DNA of 64,000 bases from Arcuatula senhousia. Taxonomy: Eukaryota; Mollusca; Bivalvia; Mytilida; Mytilidae. This document shows positions 47,160 through 58,998 of this stretch, one piece after another. Positions within the stretch are counted from its first letter, which is position 1. Each line of letters opens with the position of its first letter. The notes under the pieces were generated by a model, which was not told the origin of the DNA, ran no database searches, and worked only from the letters and a program-made list of their open reading frames with translations. The position numbers and the translations under genes are program-made. Location of the stretch: NCBI GenBank assembly GCA_963971305.1, contig OZ020305.1, positions 46,709,750 through 46,773,749 of the forward strand, read 5' to 3'.

Positions 47160-50100
47160 ATGAACAAGAGAAAAGAAGGGGAAGTTGAAATCAAAATTGT
47201 CCTACTTGGCAAAGCCTATGCAGGAAAAACATGTTTTGTCCAGAGATACATCAATCAAATGTTTACAGATATGCCATATCAAAATGTAAGTTTAGTGATT
47301 TTTTGCTTATAAAAATTGTGCTGGTAACAAACTTCAGCATGTTAAGGTATTCTCAAATAATAAGAGGACTCTAGCTTGGTATTCATATTGATAACTATAA
47401 TTTTTGTTTGCCACTTACTCATACACGAGGGTGGAAAAGGGGAATAAAGAGCTCTTTACTTTATATATAGTGGACCCCCCATTATTGATAGAATAAGTGC
47501 CTGTGGTGAATGCCCAGAGTTGTTGTGTAAATTAAGATTTACAGCTAAAATTCAACTGCAACTTTGACTCAGAACTGAAACATATGATATTCATTTTCAT
47601 AAATCAAAATCTTTGTGTCATAATAATATGGCGTAGGCTTTAGCCTAAAATCGGACGAAGTCAAAAATAATAAGAATAAAAAAATGAATAATTATATGTC
47701 AATGATGAAAAGCCCAGCCCTTCTTTTATTTTAGTCTAAGATTTTAATCACCCTGGACAACCATGGCATTGACAATCTTGTTAAAATATACCTTGGATCA
47801 GTAATTAGGCATGGACCATTTGATTTTCTGGGGGGGGGCTGGGATTTTACCTTGAGCCGGGAAATTTTGTTGGCAAGATTTTTTTTTTTTCAATTGTCAA
47901 GATTGAAGCCAGATTATTTTTTTCAACCTAGGTGCTGGCAAGTTTATTTTTTTTTACAAAAATCAGGGCCGGGAAATTTTTTAAAAAAAAATCCCAGCCC
48001 CCCCCCCCCCCCCCAGAAAATCAAATGGTCCGTGCCTTATGACCAATTATGCAATCTTAAAAATAATTTGTTCAAATACCATCCAAATATTTGTGGACAA
48101 CACTAAGTGGGGACGAACTAACTTCTTCATGACGTCATTTCCCTGTTAGAGAATTTCGCGCTTCAGTAAGACAACAAACACATGAACCAAAATGTCAACA
48201 TTCATTCAGCCAGATTTTGAAGATTTTCGGTGTCAATATTTTTAATTCTCGGTCGTATTGACACCAGGAGATCGATTTAGAAACCTGGCGGAAAATAACG
48301 GCATGAAGGTTTGAGGATATCACACAGGATAGAAAACTTTCAAGGATACATCTCTGATCTCAGCATCTCAGGTAAGACCCTTTCTTTCCATTTTTAAATT
48401 TTGTTTTGTCATAGGCTGAGATTAGCTAAATCAGTGCAAAGCTTATTTTATTTTATGATTATGGTGCTTTATTGTTCGTACGTAAACATTCCCATATTGA
48501 TTACGTTGACATTGTGACATGTTGTTATAGGTGACGTCATTTAGTAATATTTTTAGTGTGTCGTCATGTAAACACGTCGCCATATTGGAATCCGTTGTTA
48601 TGGTGTTTTTGTAGGTCACTGACCAACGTTTCGAATAAAGTTTCAATTTCAAACACAAAAAAAAACTTGAAAAAAAAATCGTTTGAAAATTTAATTGTTT
48701 TAGAAATTATATTTTGGCTTCGCCAAAACATAATTTCTTTTAAGTTTCTTATGCGAAAACACAGCTAAAGCTGGCCTTCGGGGGATTATGGGATTGATTT
48801 ACAAAATGCTACATCCGGTTTGCAACATTAATACACTTGTCATGTGACCTATATTCTACACTTAGTCGGACTTCGTCCGATAATAATGATATATATTAAC
48901 AGGTTGGGTGTAATAGTATCTACTATCAAGTGAACTTTATATTTCAAGCATGTCAAGTAGTAAAAAAAAAAATTTGAGATTTGAATTTTTTGTTCCATTG
49001 TCCCATCTTACAGTCCATGGTATGAGCAACGTTTTTATGGCCCGACCATGTTTGTGGATTGGCCTTATAGTTTTACCCTGGTCGGTCCGTAAAACTTTGG
49101 TTAAGGTCCATCACTCGGATACTAGATGTTGGGGGTCAATGATATTTCACCACTAGATGGGTCTTGGGTAGGGCCACACCACCCACCAGAAATTAGGTCA
49201 CTGTAACCTACATTTTATGCATGAATGACTTTGGTTAAGTTCTTGGTTAAGGTCCATAACTTGGATACTAGATGTTGGGGGTCGATGATATTTCACCACT
49301 AGATGTGTCTTGGGTTAGGCGATACCACCTATTAGAAATTAGGTCACTGCGACCTATAGTTTACACATGAATGACTTTTGTTAAGTTCTTGGTTAAGGTC
49401 CATATCTTGGATACTACATGTTGGGGGTCAATGGTATTTCAACACTAGATGTGTCTTGGGTAATATGACACCAATCAATAGAAATTGGGTCACTGTGACC
49501 TATTTTCATGCATAAACAATATTGGTTAAGTTCTTGGTTCAGGTCAATATCTCGGATAACACATGTGAGTGGTCAATGATATTTCACTACTAGTTGAGTC
49601 TTGGTAGCACAGCACCACACACAAGAACATTGGGGTCAATGATATTTCAAGAACGGGAGGGCCATCCTGTGGCTTATAGACACATTTTCTAGTTTGTAAA
49701 AGAAGATGGTCTAAATATTTATCGTTTTCACGATTGATACTATGCCCAAGAAAAACCATTTGACCTTTTACAAAAAATTACCAGCATTCAGCAAGACATA
49801 CATTTATAAATGCAACAATCAAACAAAAAATAATTTCTTTTTTCTTTTTTTAACTTCATAAAATAAATATTGTCTATTTGAAACTAATAACCATCAAATG
49901 AGCTATATACTTCAAATGAACTATAACACCCAACCTTATTAAGTCGACATTGCAAATTATGTTAATATGCCCTTTTAAAAAAAAATTTAAAAAAACATGA
50001 AAAAACCATGTTTTTTATTTGTTAGTTTATATTGCATGATAAAATATTGTTGTTCCAGAGATGGACGAATGTTGTAGTTGACACTTTAAAAGATTACAAG

Positions 50101-53100
50101 TATCATTTTAAGACCAGTCGAGTAATTTAGGTTCCTGGGAGCCTGTTGTTTGAAAAGGCATTCATATGAAAACATTTTTTATGTATTTTGCAGACAATAG
50201 GTGCTGCATTTGCCTCAGCCAGATGTAAAGCAAAAGGAAAAACAGTGGTATTTAACATATGGGTATGTCGCTATTAATAACATGTGAAATATTAGCTAGA
50301 TATGAACAAAAAGATAGGAGTTACTTATTGAACTAAATTACTTCTTTACACTGTTTTACATTGTACATAATATACATGAAAAAAAATGAAGTCATAGAAC
50401 ATTTTTAAGGGAGTGACAATTTGATTTTAATGGGAGGGGGGCTGTGGATATTTTTTTCATCTTGCCTCTTTTTTGTATGGAAAAATCTGAGCCTGATTTT
50501 TGTTCTTGTGCCCTAGCTCATAATTTTCTATTTTTGCCATAAATTTTTAGACATCCTGCTTTTTTTTAGATTTCAAAGTATTGTCCAATTTTACATTTCC
50601 CCCACCCCCACCCATGGGAAAATTAAATGGTCACTCCTTAAATCAAAACTGAAATCCAGATATGCTGATCCTTGTTACTCCAATCATGTCAGATAAAGAA
50701 TAATGACCCCCAAAAAATGAAGAATAGAGAATAATGACTCTTAAAGTATAAAGGATAATAAGAAAAACATCTTAAGAATAGAGAGTAAAGGGTAAAATTC
50801 TAAAAGAATACAGAAGATATTTAAGAATAGAGGACATTACCAGGGTACCGGTTAACTGAGAAACGAAAAGAAACGAAAACAAAATCAGTAAAGTAAGAAA
50901 ACGAAAACAGTAAAGTACATGTAAGAAAAACGAAATCTGTAAAGTAAGAAAACGAAATCTAATGAAATCGGTAATATAAGAAAACGAAATTTAAAGAAAT
51001 CTGTAAAATAAGAAAAACGAAATGTAGCAAAATTTTGTCAAATAAATAACCGTATACGCGTGAGAGAAATAAAACAAGATGCAGAATAACTGAGACTGAT
51101 TCGAAAACAGCATAAACTTTTAACCAAAAAAAACCAAAACAAAAACAAATGCATTTAGTTTTAACTTATTCATTCATTACATTCTGGATTGGGAAAGAGG
51201 GTGTAAATGTGAATCACACTCCATCTTGCGAGTGTGGCTACAATATCGACCTCAAAATAGAAAAGTCCTAAATACTATATCAACGTCCGACGTATACGTA
51301 TAACAAATATGTATAAAAAAATATTTGTAAAGTAAAAAGTTCAGTTAACGGGTGTCACTGAGTGTCATTCTTATTCATTTTTTTTTTTAGGGAAGGGGTG
51401 TCTTTCTTTTTCTTCAAGAGCAAAGTTATACTCCAAAAAGCGTAAAAAGCGTAAAAATCCCAGAACTTGTGCGCAAATACAAAAAAGTGGACATATTTCA
51501 CAAATCATATTGAAAGCTAATGCATAAAAATTACATTAGGTTGGTTTTTACGTTGGGTTTTGAAATATCGATGAGATGAGATCATAAAGACATTCGAACA
51601 ACTAAACAACATGAAGGCTCTTCATTAGATTACAATTTATAATGCATATTTGAAAACATTGCAATATGTCCTCAAAATTCATTTAGCTCTTAAGAAGTTA
51701 CACCTATGAGGAGGTATGCATGGGGTATCAATGGTAAAAAAAAACACAACATGCACACAAATCCAAATATCTCCCTTGATAGTCTTGATAATCCACTTAT
51801 GCATATAGTGTGTTTTTCAATGTAAATTTCCATAAAATTCAATGCGTTATTTGATGAGTTGCGCTTACGAGGCTTATAGCATGGTATATTTCGGATCCCA
51901 TCATGCACATTTTCATTAATGTGTACTTCTATTTGTATAAAGTTTCATAAAAAAATCTCACAGCCGCTTAGGATAAATTGTACTTTCATGGTTCTACATG
52001 TATAGACAGACGGAGCATGCAGTAGTGCAGGAAACGAATTATTTATTTTGCTTAATGTTTTAAACCGATAATACAATTTGAAGAATGCCAAAGACAAATG
52101 GGTAGGATTTTTAATTCAAAGCTGTTTTTTCACCATTATGTTTTATTTTTTAGCAACATTTTTGTACTTGCCATGCTTTCAGCCGATTTTAAATCGATCA
52201 TGTTCCATTTTCAGACATTTGGCTTTCGTTTTACAAAAATTTTATGCTAGATTTCGTTTTCTCATTTTACGGATTTCATCAGATTTCGTTTTCTTACTTT
52301 ACAGATTTCGTTTTCTTACTTTACTGTTTTCGTTTTCTTACTTTACCGATTTCGTTTTCTATTCGTTTCGTTTCTTTTCGTTTCTCAGTTTACCGGTACC
52401 CGACATAACCATCCATACCCTTAGTTTATACAGGCAATTTTTACAAAGATGATTTTACCTCATTTTTACTCTGATATGAATAATTTTCATAATAAGAAGG
52501 TAATGGAGTATATATGAATGACACAGGTTTAGGTTTAAGTTGCCATGATGGCAAAGAAGTATGTTTCAAGGTTGAACTTCATGTCTTTTGGACATATTTT
52601 TGTTTCATCGGAGACAATTATTGCATCTGAAAATAGAATTGGCTCTTCTTTCAGGATACTGCAGGGTCAGAACGGTACCAATCTATGAGCAGAATTTACT
52701 ACAGGGGTGCCAGAGCAGCCATATTATGTTTTGATCTTACGGATGCAGAGAGCTTTGAGAAGTTAAGATTTTGGGCTGGAGAATTAGAGCATAATGAACC
52801 CGTAAGAATAGATATGTTAAAAAAAAAGATCTGATATTCCTCCAACACTTGTACTTGAGGATGGTCACTCCTGAAATTTTTTATATCATAGATTTTATGA
52901 TTTGTGATGGAAATGATAGTTAACTGTCTATATAATCATATGACAAAAAGTGAACTATAGGTCTGTGTGCTAGTTTCAGAGTATATGACGTCAAAAATTT
53001 GGCGGGAATTCAGACTCCTTTAGATTTTAAATATCTGTAACATTGTGACATGTATGGTCTTAAAAACCACGAAGTTGTATCAAGAATTTTGTGAAATTTT

Positions 53101-56100
53101 TTACACTTTGTACCCGTATAAAAGGTCTAAAATTCTTTTACAGATAAAACAGAAGTTGTTGGAAAAAATGTTGCAATATTGTCATACTTTTCTGAATTTG
53201 TTTAACCAAACTATACATTTAAGAAGTCTCTTTGACTTTTATAAGATCATCAGAAAAAAAAAATTAGGTCTAGATAGTAAACTTCGTTTACAAGTTTCCA
53301 TAAAAATGTAGTTTTTTTTTTAAAGATACTTACATGTACATGTACTTTGAAAGTTCTATTATTTGTTTGTAATAATGCAAATTTCGATTCATTAATTTAA
53401 GGTCTTACCGAATAAATTGTAAAAATCAATGCAATTTTTGTATTCATTCGGGATCAAATTTTGTAGATTGTCTGACCTACCATGAAAAAAATCTTCTAGA
53501 CTAGTATTGTCAAAGTACAAATGCAGTATGTCAAACAATTAATAGTATATGGGTTTTTTTTTAAATTATTTTGAAGAATTGTAAACTGTACCTTTGTGGA
53601 ACAAAAAAGGATTTAGTAGATCAAGGACCATCATCAAGAGCTACATCAAAACAAAATGTACAGGCTCTTGCACAAGGTAAGATTTTACCATCCTTATTTG
53701 ATATTGCCAAGAAGCAGAGGTACCAATGGGGCATCCCAATGTCAAAAATCTGAAAAGGCAGAGACAAAACCAGTAAACACCAACAAGAACGGGACAAAAC
53801 CAGTAAACACCAACAAGAAAGGGACAAAAACAGACAACATGTAAAACATGGAAACACAAAATGACTGAATATCAATCAACAACGCGAACTCCAGTCGAAA
53901 CAAGAGTGAACTCAGGTGCTCGGTGGAGAGTAAGCAGTTCCTGCTTGCTATAGCACATCTGTCACATTGCCAATAGTCCATTCAGCGTGTCAAATCCGAT
54001 AAAGGAAGACAAAACCAAATTCTATGACACACTGACATCTGCACTCAACTGAAAGATCGAAATCTCATATTTGTCTATAAGTGCATGATGGTTTCCGTAA
54101 AATTTCTCGAGTGAAGACAGCAACCGAGGAGCAACATAACCCTGTGTGAGCAATTTTTGCGTCAGACATGTTGCTCTGCTAAAAAAATCGATGTAAGTCC
54201 TGCATGCTTTGGAGTAACAAATCAATTGAGATACGTAAACTCCATAAGCTGGAGCGGACGGAATGTTGCTACACAAGAAGGGAAAGTTGACAATTGGAAA
54301 GTTGAAGTCATCATGTTTGTCATAGAGCCTTGTTGAAAGTCTTCCCTGAGAGTCAATTTCGAGATGTAGATCTAAATATGAAGCAAACTTCCTAGAATCC
54401 GTTATTTTAAGAAAAAACTAACAGTTTTTGCAAACTCAGACATTTAAAAAGTTTAATTATTTCCTGTACTACATTTGTATCATTTACTGTGGATTCATTT
54501 ATTTTTGTGGGAACCAGTTTTCAAGGTTTGATGAAATGGTTTCAGTTCGTGGAATCTTTATTTCGTGGTTCTGACATCTGCAGCAAACAAACTAATGCTT
54601 AATTTCCTTTTGTGGGATATCAATTTTTGTGGATCAAGACCACATGAAAAATAATGAAATGACAGTATGTAACGAGGACTGATTGTGACGGCAGCCGTCA
54701 CAGATGTTCCCCAAACGAACCAGATGTACATTAAAGCAGCAAGAATACTGCCTTTTCAGTTTTATAGAACTCATCAAGCTCTAAAATCCTACCTAGATTC
54801 AAGGTCCTCACCACCTAGGCTACTCAGGTAAAGCAATGTCCTATATAATGAACTTTCACTGTTTACTCAGAAACGGCAGCCATTTTGTAAGTTCCGAAAA
54901 CGTTGTGCACACCTCTAATGTGGAATATTACTCGCAACATCGAAATCTACCAGAATACCAATTTTTATCAAATATAAAAGGATTCTAAAATTTTGGCGGC
55001 CATCTTGGATTTAGAAATTTTACTTTTTGCATTTTATGGAAAAAACTGTAAATATCTCTTTAGAACTTTTTAAATATTTTTGTAGTACTTATCAAGCTCT
55101 ATAATACCACAAAGTTTCAAGGTGCTCATCACTTGGGTTACTGAGATATGACAATGTCCTATATAATGAACTTTTGTTATTTACTTTTAAAAAGCGGCCA
55201 TTTTAAAAATTTCGAAGTCCTTATGGACACCTCGTATGTGGAGTATTACTCGCAACATCAAAATCTACCAGAATATTAATTTGTATCAAAATCCAAGCAC
55301 TTTTAAATTTTGGCGGCCATCTTGGATTTTGAAATTTCACATTTTCGCATTTTGCGGAAAAACCGTAAATATCGCTTCAAATTTTTTTGCATATTTTTGT
55401 AGTACTCATCAAGCTCTATAATCCTACCAAGTTTCAAGGTCCTCACCACCTAGGTTACCGAGATATAGCGATGTCCTATATAATGAACTTTCGCTGTTTA
55501 CTCGGAAATGGTGGCCATTTTGAAAATTTCGAAAACGTTGTGCACACCTCTGATATGTGCCCTTTCGCTGTGGAAAGTTTCATAAAGCTCAGTCTTCACA
55601 TCTCTTCGGCTATAAACGGACAAGCGTTTTTTAGAGTGCGGAAGAAGAAGAAGAAGAATAATAAGAATAATAAGAAACGGAGTAAAAACAATATGTTCCC
55701 ACACTTCGTTTGGGGAACATAACAAGAAATAGCATAGTTATAGTTATAGTTCAGACTTAATTTTTCCCCTCCCATCAAACAAAACTCCACATACAAAGAT
55801 TTTGATGAAACTTTGTACACGAAGGAATTACATTATATGGAGATGAGCATGATGAATTTTCATTGATATGAAATATCATGAAGGGGAGATAATTCACAGA
55901 AATTCTTGTTACAAACTGGAGTTGTTACTAATACATTCTCAGTGCTGAGGATTTGCCTTAAGTTTCTATCCTTTGTGAGCATCTGAATGTTCAGAATGTT
56001 TATAAGTGTGCAAATCAAGTAAAGTTTATTTAAGTTTATTAAAGTTATATTTGTTTCAGATTTAAGATCGGACATTTTTGAGACATCCAGTGTTACTGGT

Positions 56101-58998
56101 GAAAACATAAGTAAGTTTCGAAATGTTATCTAGAGTTTTAGTCCTTTTTTTGTTTTGTGTTTGTTTGTTTTTTCTTAATGTTGCACTTTTTAGTTTAATA
56201 TCTTAGACTTTATTTAAAATAGTTGAATAATTTTCATTGCATATGAAAAGAATATCAAAATCTTCCATAATGTTCCCCTTAAATCATCAATATAAAAAAT
56301 ATTCAGTAACAAGAATGGAATTCCAGGGTCCCCCGCCGGTGAAGCAAAAATTATTGAACACAGCTGATTTTTTAACTTGACCAAGGTATTAGTAATATAA
56401 ACATTTGGTAAAAAATTTTTATGGTCAAATTCCACTAACTCCTACATAAATAATCTAAAAAAAAACAGAGTCGTTTTTATGGTCAAATTCCCCTTACTCC
56501 AACATAAATAATCTAAAAATGCTGATTGTCCAACTTGACCAAGGTATTAGTGATATAAACATTTGGTAAAAATTTCATGAAAATCTGTCAACATCTGTAG
56601 GGATGAGAGTGCTTACAAGGTCTGTTTTGCAAAAAAACAGAGTCGTTTTTATGGTGAAAGTCCCATAACTCCTACAAATATTATTGAAAAATGCTGATTT
56701 TCGAACTTGTCCAATGTATTAGTGATATAAACATTTGGTATAAATTTCATGAAAATCTGTCAACATCTGTAGGGATGAGAGCGCTTACAAGGTCTGTTTT
56801 GCAAAAAACAAAGTCGTTCTTTGGTCAAAGTACCATAACTCCTACAAAAATTATCAAATAATGCTGATTTACGAACTTGACCAAGGAACTAGTGATATAA
56901 ACATTTGGTATAAATTTCATGAAAATCTGTCAACATCTGTAGGGATGAGAGCGCTTACAAGGTCTGTTTTGCAAAAAATAGAGTAATTTTTATGGTCAAA
57001 TTCCACTAACTCCTACATAAATAATCTAAAAATGCTGATGTCCAACTTGACCAAGGTATTAGTGATATAAACTTTTGGTAAAAATTTCATGAAAATCTGT
57101 CAACATCTGTATGGATGAGAGTGCTTACAAGGTCTGTTTTGCAAAAAAACAGAGTCGTTTTTATGGTCAAAGTCCCATAACTCCTACAAATATTATTGAA
57201 AAATGCTGATTGTCCAACTTGACCAAGGTATTAGTGATATAAACATATGGTATAAATTTCATGAAAATCTGTCAACATCTGTATGGATGAGAGTGCTTAC
57301 AAGGTCTGTTTTGCAAAAAACAGAGTCGTTTTTATGGTCAAATTCCCCTTACTCCTACAAAAATTATCAAATAATGCTGATTTTCGAACTTGACCAAGGA
57401 ACTAGTGATATAAACATTTGGTATAAATTTCATGAAAATCTGTCAACATCTGTAGGGATGAGAGCGCTTACAAGGTCTGTTTTGCAAAACAAACAGATTC
57501 GTTTTTATGGTCAAAGTCCACTAACTCCTACAAAAATTATTGAAAAATGCTGATTTTCGAACTTGTCTAAGGTATTTGTGATATAAACATTTGGTATAAA
57601 TTTCATGAAAATCTGTCAACATCTGTAGGGATGAGAGTGCTTACAAGGTTTGTTTTGCAAAAAACAGAGTCGTTTTTATGGTCAAAGTCCCATAACTCCT
57701 ACAAAATTATCAAAAAATGCTGATTTTCGAACTTGTCCAAGGTATTAGTGATATAAACAATTGGTATAAATTTCATGAAAATCCTACAAAATTTGTAGCC
57801 TTGAGAGCGCTTACAAAAAGTGTGACGGAGGATGGACGGAAGGAAGGACGGACGGACTGAAGGACGGACGGACGGACGCCCGGCATTTCTTTGTCCCCGC
57901 TCCGCGTTACGGCGGGGGACAAAAAATTATAGGCTTTGCTAATATTTTCAGCTAATAAAGCTGGTAGTATTATGTCCACTTATTTTTTTATTATAGCTTG
58001 AAAAAAAGGAAAAATAATTGCTTGCTTAAATATTCAGATAATTGAGCTCTACAGGTCCAAGTTGTCAGGTGACCTTTTTTGTAGTTATGGCCCTTTTAAG
58101 CTGGGGAAGCATATAACAAAAAGCACCCTGTTCAAATATCCCATATACAAAGATATGACAAATTACGAACATTTTTGCACCTATGATAATGCCTCTTATC
58201 TATGAATTGTTCTGTTGTAGATGAAGTTTTCACACAGATTGCTGAAGATTTTGTTGACAATTTAAAGAATTTTCCTATTGAAACCCCAAGTAGGTACAAT
58301 TAGATGCATTTATACAAATAGATACAGGACTGCCCACTTTCCTGATTTTGGGGTCTTTATTTTATAATGCTTATAATATGAAACATCACAGAAATAATTA
58401 AAAATCTGATTACAAAATTTTAAAGTTGGCCGCCACGTAGATAGCAGTGAAATATTTAGGTAACCTTTTGAACAAATCTTTAAGAACAATTTTAGTTACA
58501 TTATTATTTAAATAGCTGAAAATGTGATAAATTTTAAGTAACTGTTAGGCCATTCCAAAATAACATATCTTTGGTCAGATTTGTAGCTTCTTTTTTGGCC
58601 AAGACTTTTCTTTTTTTGCCACTCCAAATATGGAATCACCCACGTCTGATTCCAATCTCATAAAACAATTTTTGAGTTATTTTGTATGTTTGATAAAGAG
58701 GAAGCATCAACATTTGGCTAAATTGCTGTTTTGGGGTTGTTTGATTACTTGGAAATTACAAGTTAATTATAAAACATTATTATTATTGTTTACATGCATT
58801 ATAAAATTAGGTGATTTTCTTTCCGACAAAAGCATATCAATTAACAGAATGTTCTCCTACCTGTGACTTATAGTCATGACCCCCACTATGGCAGCAACTT
58901 TTAGTTTTTACCTGCGTTATTATTTTTCAGAACCAGATTCATTCCAGTTGACGCCAGACTCCCAGGGGCAAAGAAGAGGATGGTGTAGCGCCTGTTGA
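47160..58998 (+). CDS. RAB24: Rab24-like small GTPase, complete
   Basis: Seven exons, 47160-47285, 50194-50262, 52655-52801, 53577-53676, 56060-56110, 58221-58289 and 58931-58998, join in phase to 209 residues (human Rab24 is 203). P-loop GKAYAGKT at 17-24; the switch I region YQNTIGAAF is Rab24-specific. G3 is DTAGSERY, with Ser70 in place of the usual catalytic Gln, as in Rab24. G4 is GTKKD (Thr for Asn, again Rab24-like); G5 is ETSS at 155-158. The C-terminus is WCSAC, with two cysteines for prenylation, unlike the CCHH end of human Rab24. Rab24 is an atypical, mostly GTP-bound Rab linked to late autophagosome clearance and endosomal traffic. The exon 6 donor at 58290 was chosen because it gives the Cys-ending frame; a donor 3 bp later fits the phase of a frame that stops without cysteines. 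The introns carry several mobile elements and tandem arrays. Confidence 0.93.
47808..48036. mobile_element. 229 bp MITE with TTA target duplication and G/C-run ends
   Basis: GGCATGGACCATTTGATTTT CTGGGGGGGGG at the left is inverted at the right (CCCCAGAAAATCAAATGGTC CGTGCC). TTA is duplicated at 47805-47807 and 48037-48039. It sits in Rab24 intron 1. Confidence 0.88.
48040..48949 (+). other. Rab24 intron 1, mid part
   Basis: No defined element. It contains several GACGTCA and ACTTCGTCC stretches and short inverted motifs (TCGGACTTCGTCCGA near 48864). Confidence 0.4.
49037..49695 (+). repeat. Dispersed repeat of ~150 bp units, copy 2
   Basis: Same family as 7869-8470: starts GGCCCGACCATG, has about four units with GATGTTGGGGGTCAATGATA and GAAATTAGGTCACTG, and ends ATAGACACATTTTCTAGTTTG. 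Confidence 0.8.
50408..50637. mobile_element. ~230 bp MITE related to 47808-48036
   Basis: AGGGAGTGACAATTTGATTTT AATGGGAGGGGGG at the left matches, inverted, CCCCCACCC...AAAATTAAATGGTCACTCC at the right. TTA borders both ends, though the exact edge is ambiguous by one base. Rab24 intron 2. Confidence 0.75.
50843..52401. mobile_element. Mutator-type foldback element, 10 bp target duplication
   Basis: Ends GGGTACCGGTTAACTGAGAA and the complement of TTCTCAGTTTACCGGTACCC are TIRs. They extend about 180 bp through arrays of a ~22 bp motif (GAAAACGAAATCTGTAAAGT and variants) on the left and its inverse on the right. Flanks GACATTACCA (50833-50842) and GACATAACCA (52402-52411) match at 9 of 10, the duplication size of Mutator-like elements. 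The interior has no transposase. It occupies most of Rab24 intron 2. Confidence 0.85.
53707..54408 (-). mobile_element. 5'-truncated Penelope-like element
   Basis: On the minus strand it matches the 3' third of the RT element at 45707-46350: [36 protein letters not shown] and the GTGTTTACTGGTTTTGTC tail, here with an internal 27 bp duplication. It is in Rab24 intron 4, opposite in orientation to the gene. No clear target duplication. Confidence 0.85.
54484..54665. repeat. Partial copy of the TTCGTGGATT repeat
   Basis: ACTGTGGATTCATTTATTTTT GTGGGAACCAG...TCAGTTCGTGGA matches 32930-33100. Confidence 0.6.
54770..55735 (+). repeat. ~317 bp x 3 tandem array in Rab24 intron 4
   Basis: CCTATATAATGAACTTTC recurs at about 54841, 55159 and 55476 (periods 318 and 317), each followed by CGGCCATTTT, CACACCTC and TACCAGAATA motifs. 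The array ends with an AGAAGAAGAATAATAAG microsatellite and TCCCACACTTCGTTTGGGGAAC. Confidence 0.85.
56400..57830 (+). repeat. ~171 bp x 8 tandem array in Rab24 intron 5
   Basis: CATGAAAATCTGTCAACATC occurs at 56576, 56748, 56918, 57088, 57260, 57431 and 57604, with a decayed eighth at 57774 (spacing 170-173 bp). Each unit also holds GATATAAACATTTGGTATAAA, GGGATGAGAGCGCTTACAAG and CAGAGTCGTTTTTATGGTCA. It ends with a (GGAC)n stretch and GTCCCCGC...GCGGGGGAC at 57893-57922. Confidence 0.92.
57833..57880 (+). repeat. GGAC/GGAA microsatellite
   Basis: Runs of GGACGGACGGAC with GGAAGGAC closing the 171 bp array. Confidence 0.85.

Noticed and set aside
52078..52452. 124-codon ORF rich in F, L and R
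   Set aside because: It is a translation of the TTTCGTTTTC motif array in the Mutator-type TIR.
53045..53311. 88-codon plus-strand ORF in Rab24 intron 3
   Set aside because: AT-rich, no domain, not joined in phase to Rab24 exons.
56400..57830. Regular repeats as a CRISPR array
   Set aside because: Whole 171 bp units are repeated with no unique spacers, and the context is eukaryotic.
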